Shown here: piece by piece, positions 33,976-43,915 of the stretch
Layout: each line of letters begins with the position of its first letter
Numbering within the stretch: position 1 is the stretch's first letter
From: Gallaecimonas sp. GXIMD4217
Lineage (GTDB): Bacteria > Pseudomonadota > Gammaproteobacteria > Enterobacterales > Gallaecimonadaceae
DNA: 64,000 nt
Assembly: GCF_038087665.1 (NCBI RefSeq)
Contig: NZ_CP149925.1
Span: forward strand, 1,860,870-1,924,869
Reading direction: 5' to 3'
Notes under the pieces: generated by a model
Told to the model about the DNA's origin: nothing
The model's database searches: none
Seen by the model: the letters and a program-made list of their open reading frames with translations, nothing else
Position numbers and translations under genes: made by a program

Positions 33976-35514
33976 ATGGCCGGTGACGATCTGGTGCTGA
34001 CGGTACGCAGTCTGGAACACGGCGATTACCCCGCCCTTCGGGCCCTGATGGAAAAGGTCTACCCGGATCTGGACGGTGCCTGGCCCCGCAAGACCATCGC
34101 CAACCTCATCGACAGCTTCCCCGACGGCCAGGTGGCCATAGAGGAGAGCGGCAAGCTGGTGGCAGCGGCCCTGACGGTGATGGTGGACTACAAGCGCTTT
34201 TCCAACCCCCACACCTATGACGACCTCATCTCCAAGCGCCTGACCATGCTCCACGACGACGAAGGGGACGCCCTCTACGGCCTGGACGTGTTCGTGCATC
34301 CGGATTATCGCGGCTACCGGCTGGGGCGGCGTCTCTACGAGGTGCGCAAGGAGCTGTGCCGCAGCCTCAACCTCAAGGCCATCCTGGCCGGCGGGCGCAT
34401 CGTCAACTACCACCAGTACAAGGACCAGCTCAGCCCCAGCCAGTACATAGAGAAGGTGGACCGCAAGGAAATCTACGATCCCATTCTCACCTTCCAGCTC
34501 GCCAACGACTTCCAGGTCAAGCGCCTGCTGCGCCAGTACCTGCCCGAAGACGACAAGTCCCAGGGCTACGCCACCCTGCTGGAATGGAACAACATCCTCT
34601 ACGAGCCCGCCGAGGATCTGCTGTCGCTGCGCAAGAGCCAGGTTCGCCTGGGCGCCGTGCAGTGGCAGATGCGCCTCTTTCATTCCGTGGAGGAGGTACT
34701 CAGCCAGATCGAGTACTTCGTGGATGCCCTCTCCGATTACCAGAGCGACTTCGCGGTGTTCCCGGAGTTCTTCAACGCGCCGCTGATGGGCCTGACCGAC
34801 ACCAGCCAGCCCCAGGAGGCCATCCGTTTTCTGGCCGGCTTCACCGAGCAGTTCAAGCACGAGCTGTCGCGCATGGCGGTGAGCTACAACATCAACATCA
34901 TCACCGGCTCCATGCCGCTGCTGGAGAACGGCGAGCTGTTCAACATCGCCTATCTCTGCCACCGCAGCGGCAAGGTGGACGAGCAGCGCAAGATCCACAT
35001 CACCCCCCACGAGCGCAGGGACTGGGTCATAGAGGGCGGCCACGAGCTGCGCACCTTCGACACCGACGCCGGCCGCATCGGCATCCTGATCTGCTACGAT
35101 GTCGAGTTCCCGGAGCTGGGGCGTATCCTCTCCGACCAGGGCATGGACATCCTGTTCGTGCCCTTCTGGACGGACACCAAGAACGCCTACCTCAGGGTAC
35201 GCAACTGCGCCAAGGCCAGGGCCATCGAGAACGAATGCTATGTGGTGATCACCGGCTCCGTGGGAAACCTGCCGGTGGTGGACAACCTGGACGTGCAGTA
35301 TGCCCAGTCGGCGGTATTCAGCCCCTCGGACTTCGCCTTCCCCCACGACGCCGTCATGGCCGAAACCACCCCCAACACCGAGATGATCCTGTTCTCGGAC
35401 GTGGACTTGGACCGGCTCAGGGTGATCAGGAGCGAAGGCTCGGTGCGCAACCTCAAGGACAGGCGCCGGGATCTCTACAGCGTCCACTGGCATGCCAAGG
35501 GGCCCAGGCCCTAG
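33976..35514 (+). CDS. GNAT acetyltransferase fused to carbon-nitrogen hydrolase
   Basis: A 512-residue two-domain enzyme. Residues 1-210 are a GNAT domain ('LDVFVHPDYRGYRLGRRLYE' is the acetyl-CoA motif). Residues 222-500 are a nitrilase-superfamily domain with the Glu-Lys-Cys triad: Glu264 ('FPEFF'), Lys339 ('RKIHITP') and Cys373 ('ILICYDVEFPEL'). The fusion is known in proteobacteria, usually labelled bifunctional GNAT/carbon-nitrogen hydrolase; the substrate is unknown. It might couple amidase release to acetylation. AGGAGG precedes the ATG. Confidence 0.92.
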   Translation: MAGDDLVLTVRSLEHGDYPALRALMEKVYPDLDGAWPRKTIANLIDSFPDGQVAIEESGKLVAAALTVMVDYKRFSNPHTYDDLISKRLTMLHDDEGDALYGLDVFVHPDYRGYRLGRRLYEVRKELCRSLNLKAILAGGRIVNYHQYKDQLSPSQYIEKVDRKEIYDPILTFQLANDFQVKRLLRQYLPEDDKSQGYATLLEWNNILYEPAEDLLSLRKSQVRLGAVQWQMRLFHSVEEVLSQIEYFVDALSDYQSDFAVFPEFFNAPLMGLTDTSQPQEAIRFLAGFTEQFKHELSRMAVSYNINIITGSMPLLENGELFNIAYLCHRSGKVDEQRKIHITPHERRDWVIEGGHELRTFDTDAGRIGILICYDVEFPELGRILSDQGMDILFVPFWTDTKNAYLRVRNCAKARAIENECYVVITGSVGNLPVVDNLDVQYAQSAVFSPSDFAFPHDAVMAETTPNTEMILFSDVDLDRLRVIRSEGSVRNLKDRRRDLYSVHWHAKGPRP

Positions 35515-35535
35515 CCCGCCGCGCTTTCCTTCCCC

Positions 35536-35566
35536 CGGCCCCTTGCGTATAGTGGGGCCGTTTTTT
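35536..35566 (+). terminator. Intrinsic terminator
   Basis: CGGCCCC (35536-35542), 11-nt loop, GGGGCCG (35554-35560), then six Ts. A TATAGT inside the loop may also be a -10 for rnb. Confidence 0.75.
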
Positions 35567-35582
35567 CTACCACCAGAAGTCC

Positions 35583-37523
35583 ATGTTCAAAGACAATCCG
35601 CTGTTGGCCCAGCTGAAGGCCGAGATCCGCGAAACCCTGACCATAGTGGAAGGGACCATCAAGTCCACGGACAAGAAGTTCGGTTTCCTGGAAGCCGAAG
35701 GCGGCGAAAGCTATTTCGTGCCCCCGCCCTTCATGCGCAACGTCATCCACGGCGACAAGATCAAGGCGGTGGTCCGCACCGTCAACGACAAGGAACAGGC
35801 CGAGCCGGAGAGCCTCATCGAGCCCTTCCTGACCCGCTTCGTGGGCCGCATTCGCGAGCGGGACGAAGGCCGCCTGGCGGTGGTGGCCGATCACCCCAAG
35901 ATCAAGCAGGGCATCAGCTGCCGCGTCGCCCGCGGCAAGAAGTTCAAGCTGGCCCAGGGCGACTGGGTGGTGGCCGAACTCAAGCGCCACCCCCTCAAGG
36001 GCGACAAGGGCTTCTATGCGGAGGTCATAGAGCATGTGGCCGCCGCCGATGACCACTATGCCCCCTGGCATGTGACCCTGGCCCGCCACAACCTGCACAA
36101 CCAGGCCCCAACCCTGGATGGCGAGCTGCACCTGGACGACGCCGGCCTGGCGCGCGCCGACCTCACCGCCCTGCCCCTGGTCACCATCGACAGCGCCTCC
36201 ACCAAGGACATGGACGACGCCCTGCTGGCCGAGAAGACCGACGACGGCTTCAAGCTGACCGTGGCCATCGCCGATCCCACCGCCTATGTGCCGGCGGACT
36301 CCGAGCTGGACAAGGCCGCCGCCGCCCGCGCCTTCACCGTCTACCTGCCGGGGCGCAACGTCACCATGCTGCCGGAGAAGCTCTCCGACGAGCTGTGCTC
36401 GCTGATGCCGAACGAGCAGCGCCCGGCCCTGGTGGCCGAGCTGCACTTCGCCGCCGACGGCACCCCCAAGGGCGAGGCCAGCTTCCAGCTGGCCATGGTC
36501 GAGTCCAAGCACAAGCTGGCCTATAACGACCTGTCCGACTACCTGGAAGGCGTCGAGGGCGCCTGGCAGCCGGGCGATCAGGCCCTGGCCGAGCACATCC
36601 AGGTGCTCCATGAGTTGACCCAGGCCCGCGTCGACTGGCGCAGCAAGCACGCCCTAGTGTTCGGCGACCGCCCCGATTACCGCTTCGAGTTGAACGAGGC
36701 CGGCGAAGTGGTCACCGTCCATGTGGAGCCGCGCCGCATCGCCAACCGCATCGTCGAAGAAGCCATGATCGCCGCCAACATGGCCTGTGGCCAGTTCCTG
36801 CGCGAACACCTGGGCGCCGGCGTCTTCAACGTCCACCTGGGCTTCGAGGAAGAGAAGCTGGCCGACGCCGTGGCCCTGCTGGAAGAGCACGGCGCCCCCG
36901 TGGCGGCCGAGAACCTCAACACCCTGGGCGGCTTCTCCGAGCTGCGCCGCTGGCTGGAGGCCAACGACCAGGGTTACCTGGACAGCCGCCTGCGCCGCTA
37001 CCAGGGCTACGCGGTGATGACCCACGAGCCCGGCCCCCACTTCGGCCTGGGCCTGGACGCCTACGCCACCTGGACCTCGCCGATCCGCAAGTATGGCGAC
37101 ATGGTCAACCATCGCCTGATCAAGGGCATCCTCAGCGGCAATCAGCATGCCCTGCCCCAGGGCGATCTGCTCGAGCACCTGTCGGATCTGCGCCGCCTCA
37201 ACCGCCTGGCCGAGCGCGACGTGGGCGACTGGCTGTACGTGCGCTGGCTGGGCCAGCATGTGGATCAAGACCTGGCCTTCGACGCCGAGATCATCGACGT
37301 CAACCGCGGCGGCCTGAAGGTACGCCTGGTGGACAACGGCGCCGTGGCCTTCGTGCCGGCCAAGACCCTGCACGACACCAAGGATGAGCTGGACTGCAAC
37401 TACGACACCGGCATCGTCTCCATCAAGGGCCAACCCAGTTACCGCCTGGCCGACACCGTCAAGGTCAAGCTGATCGAGGCGGTGGAGGAAACCCGCAACC
37501 TGGTGGCCAAGCCGGTGGCCTGA
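35583..37523 (+). CDS. rnb: Exoribonuclease II
   Basis: A 646-residue RNase II (E. coli 644). Order: cold-shock domains ('STDKKFGFLEAEGGESYFV' and a second), the RNB catalytic domain ('VTIDSASTKDMDDALLAEK' with clustered Asp residues for metal binding), and a C-terminal S1 domain ('VNRGGLKVRLVDNGAVAFVP'). It degrades unstructured RNA 3' to 5' to 5'-mononucleotides. Length and core motifs are intact. Terminators bracket it, so it is probably monocistronic. Confidence 0.96.
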   Translation: MFKDNPLLAQLKAEIRETLTIVEGTIKSTDKKFGFLEAEGGESYFVPPPFMRNVIHGDKIKAVVRTVNDKEQAEPESLIEPFLTRFVGRIRERDEGRLAVVADHPKIKQGISCRVARGKKFKLAQGDWVVAELKRHPLKGDKGFYAEVIEHVAAADDHYAPWHVTLARHNLHNQAPTLDGELHLDDAGLARADLTALPLVTIDSASTKDMDDALLAEKTDDGFKLTVAIADPTAYVPADSELDKAAAARAFTVYLPGRNVTMLPEKLSDELCSLMPNEQRPALVAELHFAADGTPKGEASFQLAMVESKHKLAYNDLSDYLEGVEGAWQPGDQALAEHIQVLHELTQARVDWRSKHALVFGDRPDYRFELNEAGEVVTVHVEPRRIANRIVEEAMIAANMACGQFLREHLGAGVFNVHLGFEEEKLADAVALLEEHGAPVAAENLNTLGGFSELRRWLEANDQGYLDSRLRRYQGYAVMTHEPGPHFGLGLDAYATWTSPIRKYGDMVNHRLIKGILSGNQHALPQGDLLEHLSDLRRLNRLAERDVGDWLYVRWLGQHVDQDLAFDAEIIDVNRGGLKVRLVDNGAVAFVPAKTLHDTKDELDCNYDTGIVSIKGQPSYRLADTVKVKLIEAVEETRNLVAKPVA

Positions 37524-37540
37524 CCGCCAGCCGTCACCTG

Positions 37541-37570
37541 AAAAAAGCCCGGCCCTGCGCCGGGCTTTTT
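37541..37570. terminator. Intrinsic terminator of rnb
   Basis: AAAAAGCCCGG and CCGGGCTTTTT, 11-bp arms around a short loop. Confidence 0.93.
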
Positions 37571-37650
37571 GTTTTCATTGGGCTGCTCTGGATCAACCTC
37601 CAGGCTCATCTAAGCTGATCTCATAGGGTTTTCAGCAGCAAGTACCTCCG

Positions 37651-38076
37651 ATGAGCAGCATCGTCGCCCACATCATGACCAGGGAGCTTCGCACCCTGCC
37701 GTCGACCGCCTCCCTCAAGGAGGCCCATGAGCTGATCAGGGACACCGGCATCCGCCATATCCCCATCATGGAGGACGGCCGCCTGCTGGGGGTACTGACC
37801 CAGAAGAAGCTGCTCGCCAAGGTGATGTCGCTGATGATGAGCCACCCCATCGACGAGCTGGACGCCCTGGAGGCCAAGATCCCGGTCACCGATCTGGTGG
37901 ATTGCGACTGCCACAGGGTGGCGGAGAACGAACCCCTGGTGGAGGCCGTCGAGTTCTTCCTCAACAACAAGCACGGCTGCCTGCCGGTGGTGGACGAAGA
38001 CGGCAAGCTGCAGGGCATGATCACCTCCTCGGATTTCGTGCGCCTGTGCGCCCACCTGCTCGACCATCGCCACTGA
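37651..38076 (+). CDS. CBS-domain pair protein
   Basis: A 141-residue protein of two CBS domains ('IRHIPIMEDGRLLGVLTQKKLL' and 'HGCLPVVDEDGKLQGMITSSDFV'), with no catalytic domain, so a nucleotide-sensing regulatory subunit for an unknown partner. It is a paralogue of the CBS gene at 11191-11604. It lies alone between rnb and the serine hydrolase gene. Confidence 0.88.
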   Translation: MSSIVAHIMTRELRTLPSTASLKEAHELIRDTGIRHIPIMEDGRLLGVLTQKKLLAKVMSLMMSHPIDELDALEAKIPVTDLVDCDCHRVAENEPLVEAVEFFLNNKHGCLPVVDEDGKLQGMITSSDFVRLCAHLLDHRH

Positions 38077-38113
38077 CAGCCACATCTGCTAAGCTCAGCC
38101 ATCTTTTTGAAAG

Positions 38114-39073
38114 ATGGACCTTTTCATGCTGCGCCTGCTGCTTCTGCTGTGTCTTGCCTGGCCGGCCCTGGCCACCCCCTTGGACGAACTCTTTGCCGAA
38201 GAAGGCCCAAGGCCCTTCCGGGGCGAGCTGCTGATCAGCCGGGACGGCAAGGCCCTCCACCACCACAGTGCCGGTGTCGAACCGGGAAGCCGCTACCTGA
38301 TCGGCTCGCTCAGCAAGCAGCTCACCGCCGCCCTGGTGCTGATGGCCGTGGACCAGGGCAAACTCAACCTGGACGCCCCCATAGGCCGCTACCTGCCGGC
38401 CCTTAGCCAGGACTGGCAGGCCAGGGTAAGGGTACGTCACCTGCTCAACCACAGCAGCGGCATCCTGGCCCAGGACAGGCCCCTGGCCACGGCACCGGGC
38501 GAGGCCTTTCGCTATTCCGATCTGGGTTACCAGTTGCTGGGCAGGATACTGGAGCGGGTACAGGGCCTATCCTTTGCCGAGCAGACCAAGGCCCTCTTTG
38601 CCCGTTGCGCCATGACAGGCGCCAGCCCGGATGGCCCCGTGCTGCCCGGCTTCGTGGAAGACGAGCAACACCGGCTGGCCGTGGCGGCCATGGATGGTCG
38701 CGCGCGGCAACTGGCCAGCGGCACCCTGGCCGCCACCGTGGCCGATCTGGTGGCCTGGAACCACTGCCTGCATGAAACGGACCTGCTCGGCAAGGCCAGC
38801 TATGAAGCCATGACCACCGCCTCGGCCACCCGGGACCACCGCTGGGGCAAGCTGGGCTACGGCTTCGGGGTGCAGCTGGGGGACGGCGAGATCAGCCACA
38901 GCGGCTATGTGCCCGGCTATATCGCCACCCTGCTCTATTATCCGGCCACCAGGACCAGCGTCGCCATATTGGAGAACGTCTCCTGGCACTGGGCGGACAT
39001 GGGCCGGGTCTTCTACTTCCATGACCAAGTCAGGACGCGCCTGGCGGCACTGGGATCAGACGACCGTCAATGA
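38114..39073 (+). CDS. Secreted beta-lactamase-fold serine hydrolase
   Basis: A 319-residue class C beta-lactamase/DD-peptidase-fold protein with a signal peptide (MDLFMLRLLLLLCLAWPALA). Active-site Ser-x-x-Lys is 'IGSLSKQL', the second motif is 'RYSDLGYQL' (Tyr; Asp instead of the usual Asn) and the third is 'SHSGYVPGY' (HSG). It probably acts as an esterase or peptidase outside the cytoplasm; beta-lactam resistance should not be assumed. An ATG four codons later also fits the signal peptide. Confidence 0.88.
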   Translation: MDLFMLRLLLLLCLAWPALATPLDELFAEEGPRPFRGELLISRDGKALHHHSAGVEPGSRYLIGSLSKQLTAALVLMAVDQGKLNLDAPIGRYLPALSQDWQARVRVRHLLNHSSGILAQDRPLATAPGEAFRYSDLGYQLLGRILERVQGLSFAEQTKALFARCAMTGASPDGPVLPGFVEDEQHRLAVAAMDGRARQLASGTLAATVADLVAWNHCLHETDLLGKASYEAMTTASATRDHRWGKLGYGFGVQLGDGEISHSGYVPGYIATLLYYPATRTSVAILENVSWHWADMGRVFYFHDQVRTRLAALGSDDRQ

Positions 39074-39100
39074 GCCCCCAAACCGACAGGGAGTGACAGC

Positions 39101-40045
39101 TTGACCATCAAACAACAATGGCAAGACCCGGATTGGCTGATTGACGCAAGCCAGTGGATCGAGACCGAGCTTGAGAAGCGGCAGCTGTCGGCTACCGCGC
39201 CCCTTGAACGGGTTTCCGGCTGGGCCCTGGGGCACATTCTGAGGCAAGGAACCAGCCGGGGAGACTTTTACTTCAAGGCCACGGCGCGACTCCCCCTCTT
39301 TTCAAACGAAGCCAGCCTGTGTGCCACACTCCACGAACTCTTTCCCGGTGCAACGCCCGCCCCCCTGGCCATACGGGCCGACAGGCAGTGGCAGCTGACG
39401 GCCAGCTTTGGCCAGGCGCTGCCGGAAGACAGCGAGACGAGCGTTTGGGCCGACGCCTTTGCCGACTATGCCCGCCTGCAGAGCCGCTCTCCCCGCTACC
39501 TGGACAGGCTCCGGGCCAGCGGCTGCCTGGCCAGGCCCATCGAGGCCCTGCCGGCGCAACTGGCCGAGGCTTTTGACAACCCCGATATCACCGCCATGCT
39601 GCCCGCTGTGGTCCGGTCCAACACCGCCAAAACCCTCGACAAGGTCGCGACCGCCATCACCGCCCTGGGCCGCCATCCCCTGCCGGAAGCGCTGGTTCAC
39701 GGCGATTTGCACATAGAGAATATCGCCAAGACCCAGGACGGTTTTGTCTTTTTCGACTGGAGCGATGCCTGCATCAGCCACCCCTTCATCGACGGTACCT
39801 ACCTCTACCGCATGGCTGGGGGCCCAGAGAAGGAGCGCATCATAGACGGCTACCTGAGCGGTTGGACGCAACTGGCGGACAAGGCCGAGCTGCGCCAGTG
39901 CTGGGATACTGCCGAGATCCTCTGCTACGCCCACCAGGCCCTGTCCTATGGGTCCATGATGCTCAACATCCCCGAGCCGGGTCGGACGGACCTGAAAACG
40001 GCCTTTGAAAACGCCTTTATCCGCCTGAGCAACAAGGCCAGTTAG
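39101..40045 (+). CDS. Aminoglycoside-phosphotransferase-family protein (kinase fold)
   Basis: A 314-residue APH-type kinase. The catalytic loop is 'ALVHGDLHIENIAKTQDG' and the Mg-binding Asp is in 'VFFDWSDACISHP'. The family phosphorylates small molecules or antibiotics; this member is too divergent to name a substrate and is unlikely to be an acquired resistance gene. The start is TTG 39101 with AGGGAG upstream. Confidence 0.85.
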   Translation: MTIKQQWQDPDWLIDASQWIETELEKRQLSATAPLERVSGWALGHILRQGTSRGDFYFKATARLPLFSNEASLCATLHELFPGATPAPLAIRADRQWQLTASFGQALPEDSETSVWADAFADYARLQSRSPRYLDRLRASGCLARPIEALPAQLAEAFDNPDITAMLPAVVRSNTAKTLDKVATAITALGRHPLPEALVHGDLHIENIAKTQDGFVFFDWSDACISHPFIDGTYLYRMAGGPEKERIIDGYLSGWTQLADKAELRQCWDTAEILCYAHQALSYGSMMLNIPEPGRTDLKTAFENAFIRLSNKAS

Positions 40046-40056
40046 CCGGCCCTGGC

Positions 40057-40533
40057 CTACAGCTGCAGCATGTCCGGGGTGGCGTAATGGGCCAGCTTCA
40101 CGTCGCTAAGGTTGTCCCAGCCCCCTTCCCAGACCAGCTGCGCCACGGCCAGGCTCGGCATGGGCTTGGCATGGCCGAGCCGGGCCAGCAGCGCCTCCAG
40201 GCCCGGGTTGTGGGCCACCACCGCCAGATGCTTGTGGGGATGCTTCCGGCAGCAGGCCAGGATGGTGTCGGCGTCGGCGCCGTACAGCTCGGGCAACAGC
40301 AGTATGGCGCTCTCGCCGAAGGCGCCGTCGTGGGCCAGCATCTGGGCGGTGCTGTAGGTGCGCACCGCGTCCGATACCAGCACATGGTCGGGCTGGGGCA
40401 GGGTCTTCAGCCAGCTGGCCACCAGGGTCACCTGGCGGTAGCCGCGCCCGCTCAGGGGCCGGAAGCGATCGCCCAGCTCCTCGTGGCGCCAGCTGGACTT
40501 GCCGTGGCGGATCAGGGTCAGTCGATGGGGCAT
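40057..40533 (-). CDS. sixA: SixA-type phosphohistidine phosphatase
   Basis: A 158-residue histidine phosphatase. 'LTLIRHGKSSW' holds the catalytic RHG, and the second His is in 'LAVVAHNPGLEALL'. SixA removes phosphate from histidine of phosphotransfer proteins (ArcB in E. coli; PTS NPr). AAGGTGAC precedes ATG 40533. It is divergent from rimO. Confidence 0.9.
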   Translation of the reverse strand: MPHRLTLIRHGKSSWRHEELGDRFRPLSGRGYRQVTLVASWLKTLPQPDHVLVSDAVRTYSTAQMLAHDGAFGESAILLLPELYGADADTILACCRKHPHKHLAVVAHNPGLEALLARLGHAKPMPSLAVAQLVWEGGWDNLSDVKLAHYATPDMLQL

Positions 40534-40614
40534 GTCACCTTCTTCTGATGCAGTGGAGCCATCACTTGAGTAAAATAGCCCGCCTTTTGTCGTGCCAGTT
40601 TTTTCGAGGTGTTC

Positions 40615-41931
40615 ATGAGCGTACCAACCATCGGTTTCGTCAGCCTGGGCTGTCCCAAGAACCTGGTGGATTCCGAGCGGATCCTCACCCAGCTCAGGGT
40701 CGAGGGCTACAACATCGTGCCCACCTATGACGACGCCGATCTGGTGATCGTGAACACCTGCGGCTTTATCGACAGCGCCGTCCAGGAGTCCCTGGACGCC
40801 ATCGGCGAGGCCCTCAAGGAAAACGGCAAGGTCATCGTCACCGGCTGCCTGGGCGCCAAGGAAGACGAGATCCGCCAGATCCACCCCCATGTGCTGGGCA
40901 TCACAGGTCCCCACGCCTACGAGGAAGTGCTCAAGCAAATCCACGACCACCTGCCCATGCCCAAGGAGCACAACCCCTTCGTCGATCTGGTGCCGCCCCA
41001 GGGCGTCAAGCTGACCCCCCGTCACTACGCCTACCTGAAGATCTCCGAAGGCTGCGACCACAAGTGCTCCTTCTGCATCATCCCCTCCATGCGCGGCCGC
41101 CTGGACTCCAGGCCCATAGGCCAGGTGATGGCGGAGGCGGAAAGGCTGGTCAATGCCGGCGTCAAGGAGCTGCTGGTGATCTCCCAGGACACCTCCGCCT
41201 ACGGCACCGACCTCAAGCACCGCATGGACTTCTGGAATGGCCAGCCCCTCAAGACCGACCTCTACAACCTGGCCGACGCCCTGGGTTCCCTGGGCGCCTG
41301 GGTGCGGATGCACTATGTGTACCCCTACCCCAATGTCGAGAAGATCATCCCGCTGATGGCCGAGGGCAAGGTATTGCCCTACCTGGACATGCCGCTGCAG
41401 CACGCCAGCCCGCGCATCCTCAGGGACATGCGCCGCCCCGGCGCCATCGAGCGCCAGCTGGAGCGCATCCACAACTGGCGCAAGGACGTGCCGGATCTGA
41501 CCCTGAGATCCACCTTCATCGTCGGCTTCCCCGGCGAGACCGAGGAAGACTTCGAGATGCTGCTCACCTTCCTCAAGGAAGCCCAGCTGGACAGGGTCGG
41601 CTGCTTCCCCTATTCGCCGGTGGACGGCGCCCGGGCCAACGAGCTGGCCAACCCTATCGACGAGGCGGTCAAGCAGGAACGCTTCGAGCGCTTCATGCAG
41701 ACCCAGCAGGCCATCAGCGCCGCCAAGCTGCAGGCCAAGGTCGGCCGCACCCTGGAGGTGCTCATCGATGAGGTGGACGGCGAAGGCGCCGTCGGCCGCA
41801 GCCATGGCGACGCCCCCGAGATAGACGGCCTGGTCTACCTCAATGGCGAGCAGGGCGTGAAGCCGGGCGACATCGTCCAGGTGCGGATCGACAACGCCGA
41901 CGAATACGACCTCTGGGGTCGCAAACTCTGA
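40615..41931 (+). CDS. rimO: Ribosomal protein uS12 methylthiotransferase RimO
   Basis: A 438-residue radical-SAM enzyme (E. coli 441). The UPF0004 domain has '[14 protein letters not shown]', '[10 protein letters not shown]' and 'VTGCLGAK' (three Cys for the auxiliary 4Fe-4S cluster); the radical-SAM CxxxCxxC is '[18 protein letters not shown]'; the C terminus is a TRAM domain. It methylthiolates Asp88 of S12. ATG 40615 with GAGG at 40606-40609; an upstream GTG is less likely. Confidence 0.97.
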   Translation: MSVPTIGFVSLGCPKNLVDSERILTQLRVEGYNIVPTYDDADLVIVNTCGFIDSAVQESLDAIGEALKENGKVIVTGCLGAKEDEIRQIHPHVLGITGPHAYEEVLKQIHDHLPMPKEHNPFVDLVPPQGVKLTPRHYAYLKISEGCDHKCSFCIIPSMRGRLDSRPIGQVMAEAERLVNAGVKELLVISQDTSAYGTDLKHRMDFWNGQPLKTDLYNLADALGSLGAWVRMHYVYPYPNVEKIIPLMAEGKVLPYLDMPLQHASPRILRDMRRPGAIERQLERIHNWRKDVPDLTLRSTFIVGFPGETEEDFEMLLTFLKEAQLDRVGCFPYSPVDGARANELANPIDEAVKQERFERFMQTQQAISAAKLQAKVGRTLEVLIDEVDGEGAVGRSHGDAPEIDGLVYLNGEQGVKPGDIVQVRIDNADEYDLWGRKL

Positions 41932-41935
41932 GCAG

Positions 41936-41960
41936 AAGGCGCCGCAAGGCGCCTTTTTTA
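41936..41960 (+). terminator. Intrinsic terminator of rimO
   Basis: AAGGCGCC, a GCAA tetraloop, GGCGCCTTTTTT. Confidence 0.9.
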
Positions 41961-42040
41961 GCGGCCCTCCCGGCACTGGCGGTCACTATGCGTGCAGATG
42001 CCCACCCTGATGTTGCGCGCTTGTATCAAAAGGTGACGAA

Positions 42041-43915
42041 ATGTTTTATCCTTGGCGCCGATTTCCACGGGGCCCCCAGATGCGTCGATTCGTCTTGCCG
42101 TTGTTGTTGCTGTTCAGCCAGGCCGTCCTGGCCTTCCCCCATGGGGAAGTCAGGGACTGGCGGCAGCAGATGCTGGATGCCCCCGAACTCAGCCTGAACA
42201 AGGCCCAGGCGCTGCTGGCATCGCCGGACGACCGGCAACGGCTGCTGGCGCTGCTGGCCATGGCCGAGGCCCATGCCTGGCAGGGCCAGGGCCAGGCCGG
42301 CAAGGAAAAGGCCCTGGCCGGCCTTGAGCTGGCCAGCCGGCTGGGCGACAAGGGTTTCCAAGTCGCCTTTCACAACGCCCTGGCCCGCAGCGAGCGCATC
42401 CTCGGTCATTACCAGGAGGCCCTGGGCTGGACCAGCCGTTCTGAGTCCCTGCTCGAGGCCCTGGCCGATCCCCTGCTGGCCGCCGAGCACCAGGCCGAGA
42501 TCGGCGAGACCCACCTCAACAGCAACCGCTATGGCCAGGCCCTGTCCGCCTTCGAACGGGCCTACGAACTGGTGCTGAGTTCAGGCGAAACCGACCACGA
42601 CCTGGCCCCGGTGCTCAACTACCTGGCCCTGACCTATGACGCCCTGGCCCAGTATGACAAGGCCGCCGACTATTACCGTCAGGTCCTCAAGCTCTTGGGC
42701 GACGGCAGCCGCGCCGAGCGGGCCGTGGTGCTCTACAACCTGGCCATGGCGGAAAAGGAGCTCAAGCACAGGGACCAGGCCGAGGCCCTGCTGGAGGAGT
42801 CCCTGGCCCTGTCGCTGCTGACCCAGAACGAGGTGGGCGCCGCCTACGCCGAGGGACAGCTGGGCCTCTTTGCCCTGGATAGGGGCGATTTCGAGCAGGC
42901 CCGGCGCCGCCTTGACCAGGCCCTGGCCAGCTTCGAGCAGCAGGACAATCCGCACCAGAGCGCCAATGCCCTGCTGGGCCTGGCCGAGCTGGCCATCCAG
43001 GAAGGCCAGGCAGACCGGGCCCTGGCCCTGCTGGCCCGCAGCCAGCCCCTGGTGGCGCCCGTTGACAGCAAGGGCCTGCGTCGCCATTACCTGGAGGTAC
43101 GGTTCAAGGCCGAGCGGGCCGCCGGCCATACCCAGGCCGCCCTGGACGCCATCGTCGCCCTCAGGGAGACAGAAAAGGCACTGCAGGAAGAGAGGCAGGC
43201 CATCACCAGCGAAGCCATGGCCATCCGCATGACCTCGCTGGAAAAGAGCCATGAGATCGAAAGGCTCAAGGGCCAGCAACTGCTGGCCGAGGAGAAGCAA
43301 AGCCATGAGCGGCGCTTCTTTCTGGTGGCCACCCTGGTGCTGCTGGCGCTGCTGTTCAATGCCTTCTTCTGGCTGCGCAAGGAAAGGGGCAACCGCAAGC
43401 TGCTGGGACTGATGGCCCACCAGGACGAACTCACCGGCCAGCCCAACCGCCGCGCCATCATGGCCGAGCTGAAGGCCAGGCTCGACAGGCAGCGGGGCCA
43501 CCCCCTGGCGGTGGCCATGCTGGATCTGGACCACTTCAAGCAGATCAACGACCGCCATGGCCACGACGTGGGCGACCAGGCCCTCAAGCACTTCGCCAAG
43601 GTCACCGACTCCTGCCTGCGCCAGAAGGACAGCCTGGGCCGCCTCGGCGGCGAGGAATGGCTGCTGCTGTTGCCCTATACCGAGCTGGCCCGGGCCAGGG
43701 AGGTGGTGGAGCGCCTGCAGCAGGCCCTGAGGGAAAGCCCCCTGCGCCACCAGGACCAGGACATCCGCCTCCAGCTCAGCGCCGGCCTGACCCAGGCCGA
43801 GCCAGGTGAGACCATCTGCAGCCTGTTGAAGCGGGCCGACCAGGCCATGTACCAGGCCAAGGCCCAGGGCCGGGACCGCTTGTTCGTGCTGAGCGCCGCT
43901 CAGGCCAGCCGCTGA
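42041..43915 (+). CDS. TPR-containing diguanylate cyclase
   Basis: A 624-residue protein. A signal peptide (hydrophobic core at MRRFVLPLLLLFSQAVLA) is followed by about seven TPR repeats in the periplasm, a coiled coil, one TM helix (RRFFLVATLVLLALLFNAFFWL), and a GGDEF domain with 'RLGGEEWLLLLP' (GGEEW, F to W). The RxxD inhibitory site 'RQKD' lies five residues upstream of GGEE, as in feedback-inhibited cyclases. It likely makes c-di-GMP from GTP in response to periplasmic ligands. ATG 42041 has AAGG upstream; ATG 42080 would give the shorter signal. Its end overlaps ubiT by 16 bp. Confidence 0.9.
   Translation: MFYPWRRFPRGPQMRRFVLPLLLLFSQAVLAFPHGEVRDWRQQMLDAPELSLNKAQALLASPDDRQRLLALLAMAEAHAWQGQGQAGKEKALAGLELASRLGDKGFQVAFHNALARSERILGHYQEALGWTSRSESLLEALADPLLAAEHQAEIGETHLNSNRYGQALSAFERAYELVLSSGETDHDLAPVLNYLALTYDALAQYDKAADYYRQVLKLLGDGSRAERAVVLYNLAMAEKELKHRDQAEALLEESLALSLLTQNEVGAAYAEGQLGLFALDRGDFEQARRRLDQALASFEQQDNPHQSANALLGLAELAIQEGQADRALALLARSQPLVAPVDSKGLRRHYLEVRFKAERAAGHTQAALDAIVALRETEKALQEERQAITSEAMAIRMTSLEKSHEIERLKGQQLLAEEKQSHERRFFLVATLVLLALLFNAFFWLRKERGNRKLLGLMAHQDELTGQPNRRAIMAELKARLDRQRGHPLAVAMLDLDHFKQINDRHGHDVGDQALKHFAKVTDSCLRQKDSLGRLGGEEWLLLLPYTELARAREVVERLQQALRESPLRHQDQDIRLQLSAGLTQAEPGETICSLLKRADQAMYQAKAQGRDRLFVLSAAQASR

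Noticed and set aside
38114-40045. Antibiotic-resistance pair (beta-lactamase-like plus aminoglycoside phosphotransferase-like genes)
   Set aside because: The hydrolase has YSD instead of YSN and the kinase is divergent; both are typical chromosomal superfamily members, with no mobile element nearby.
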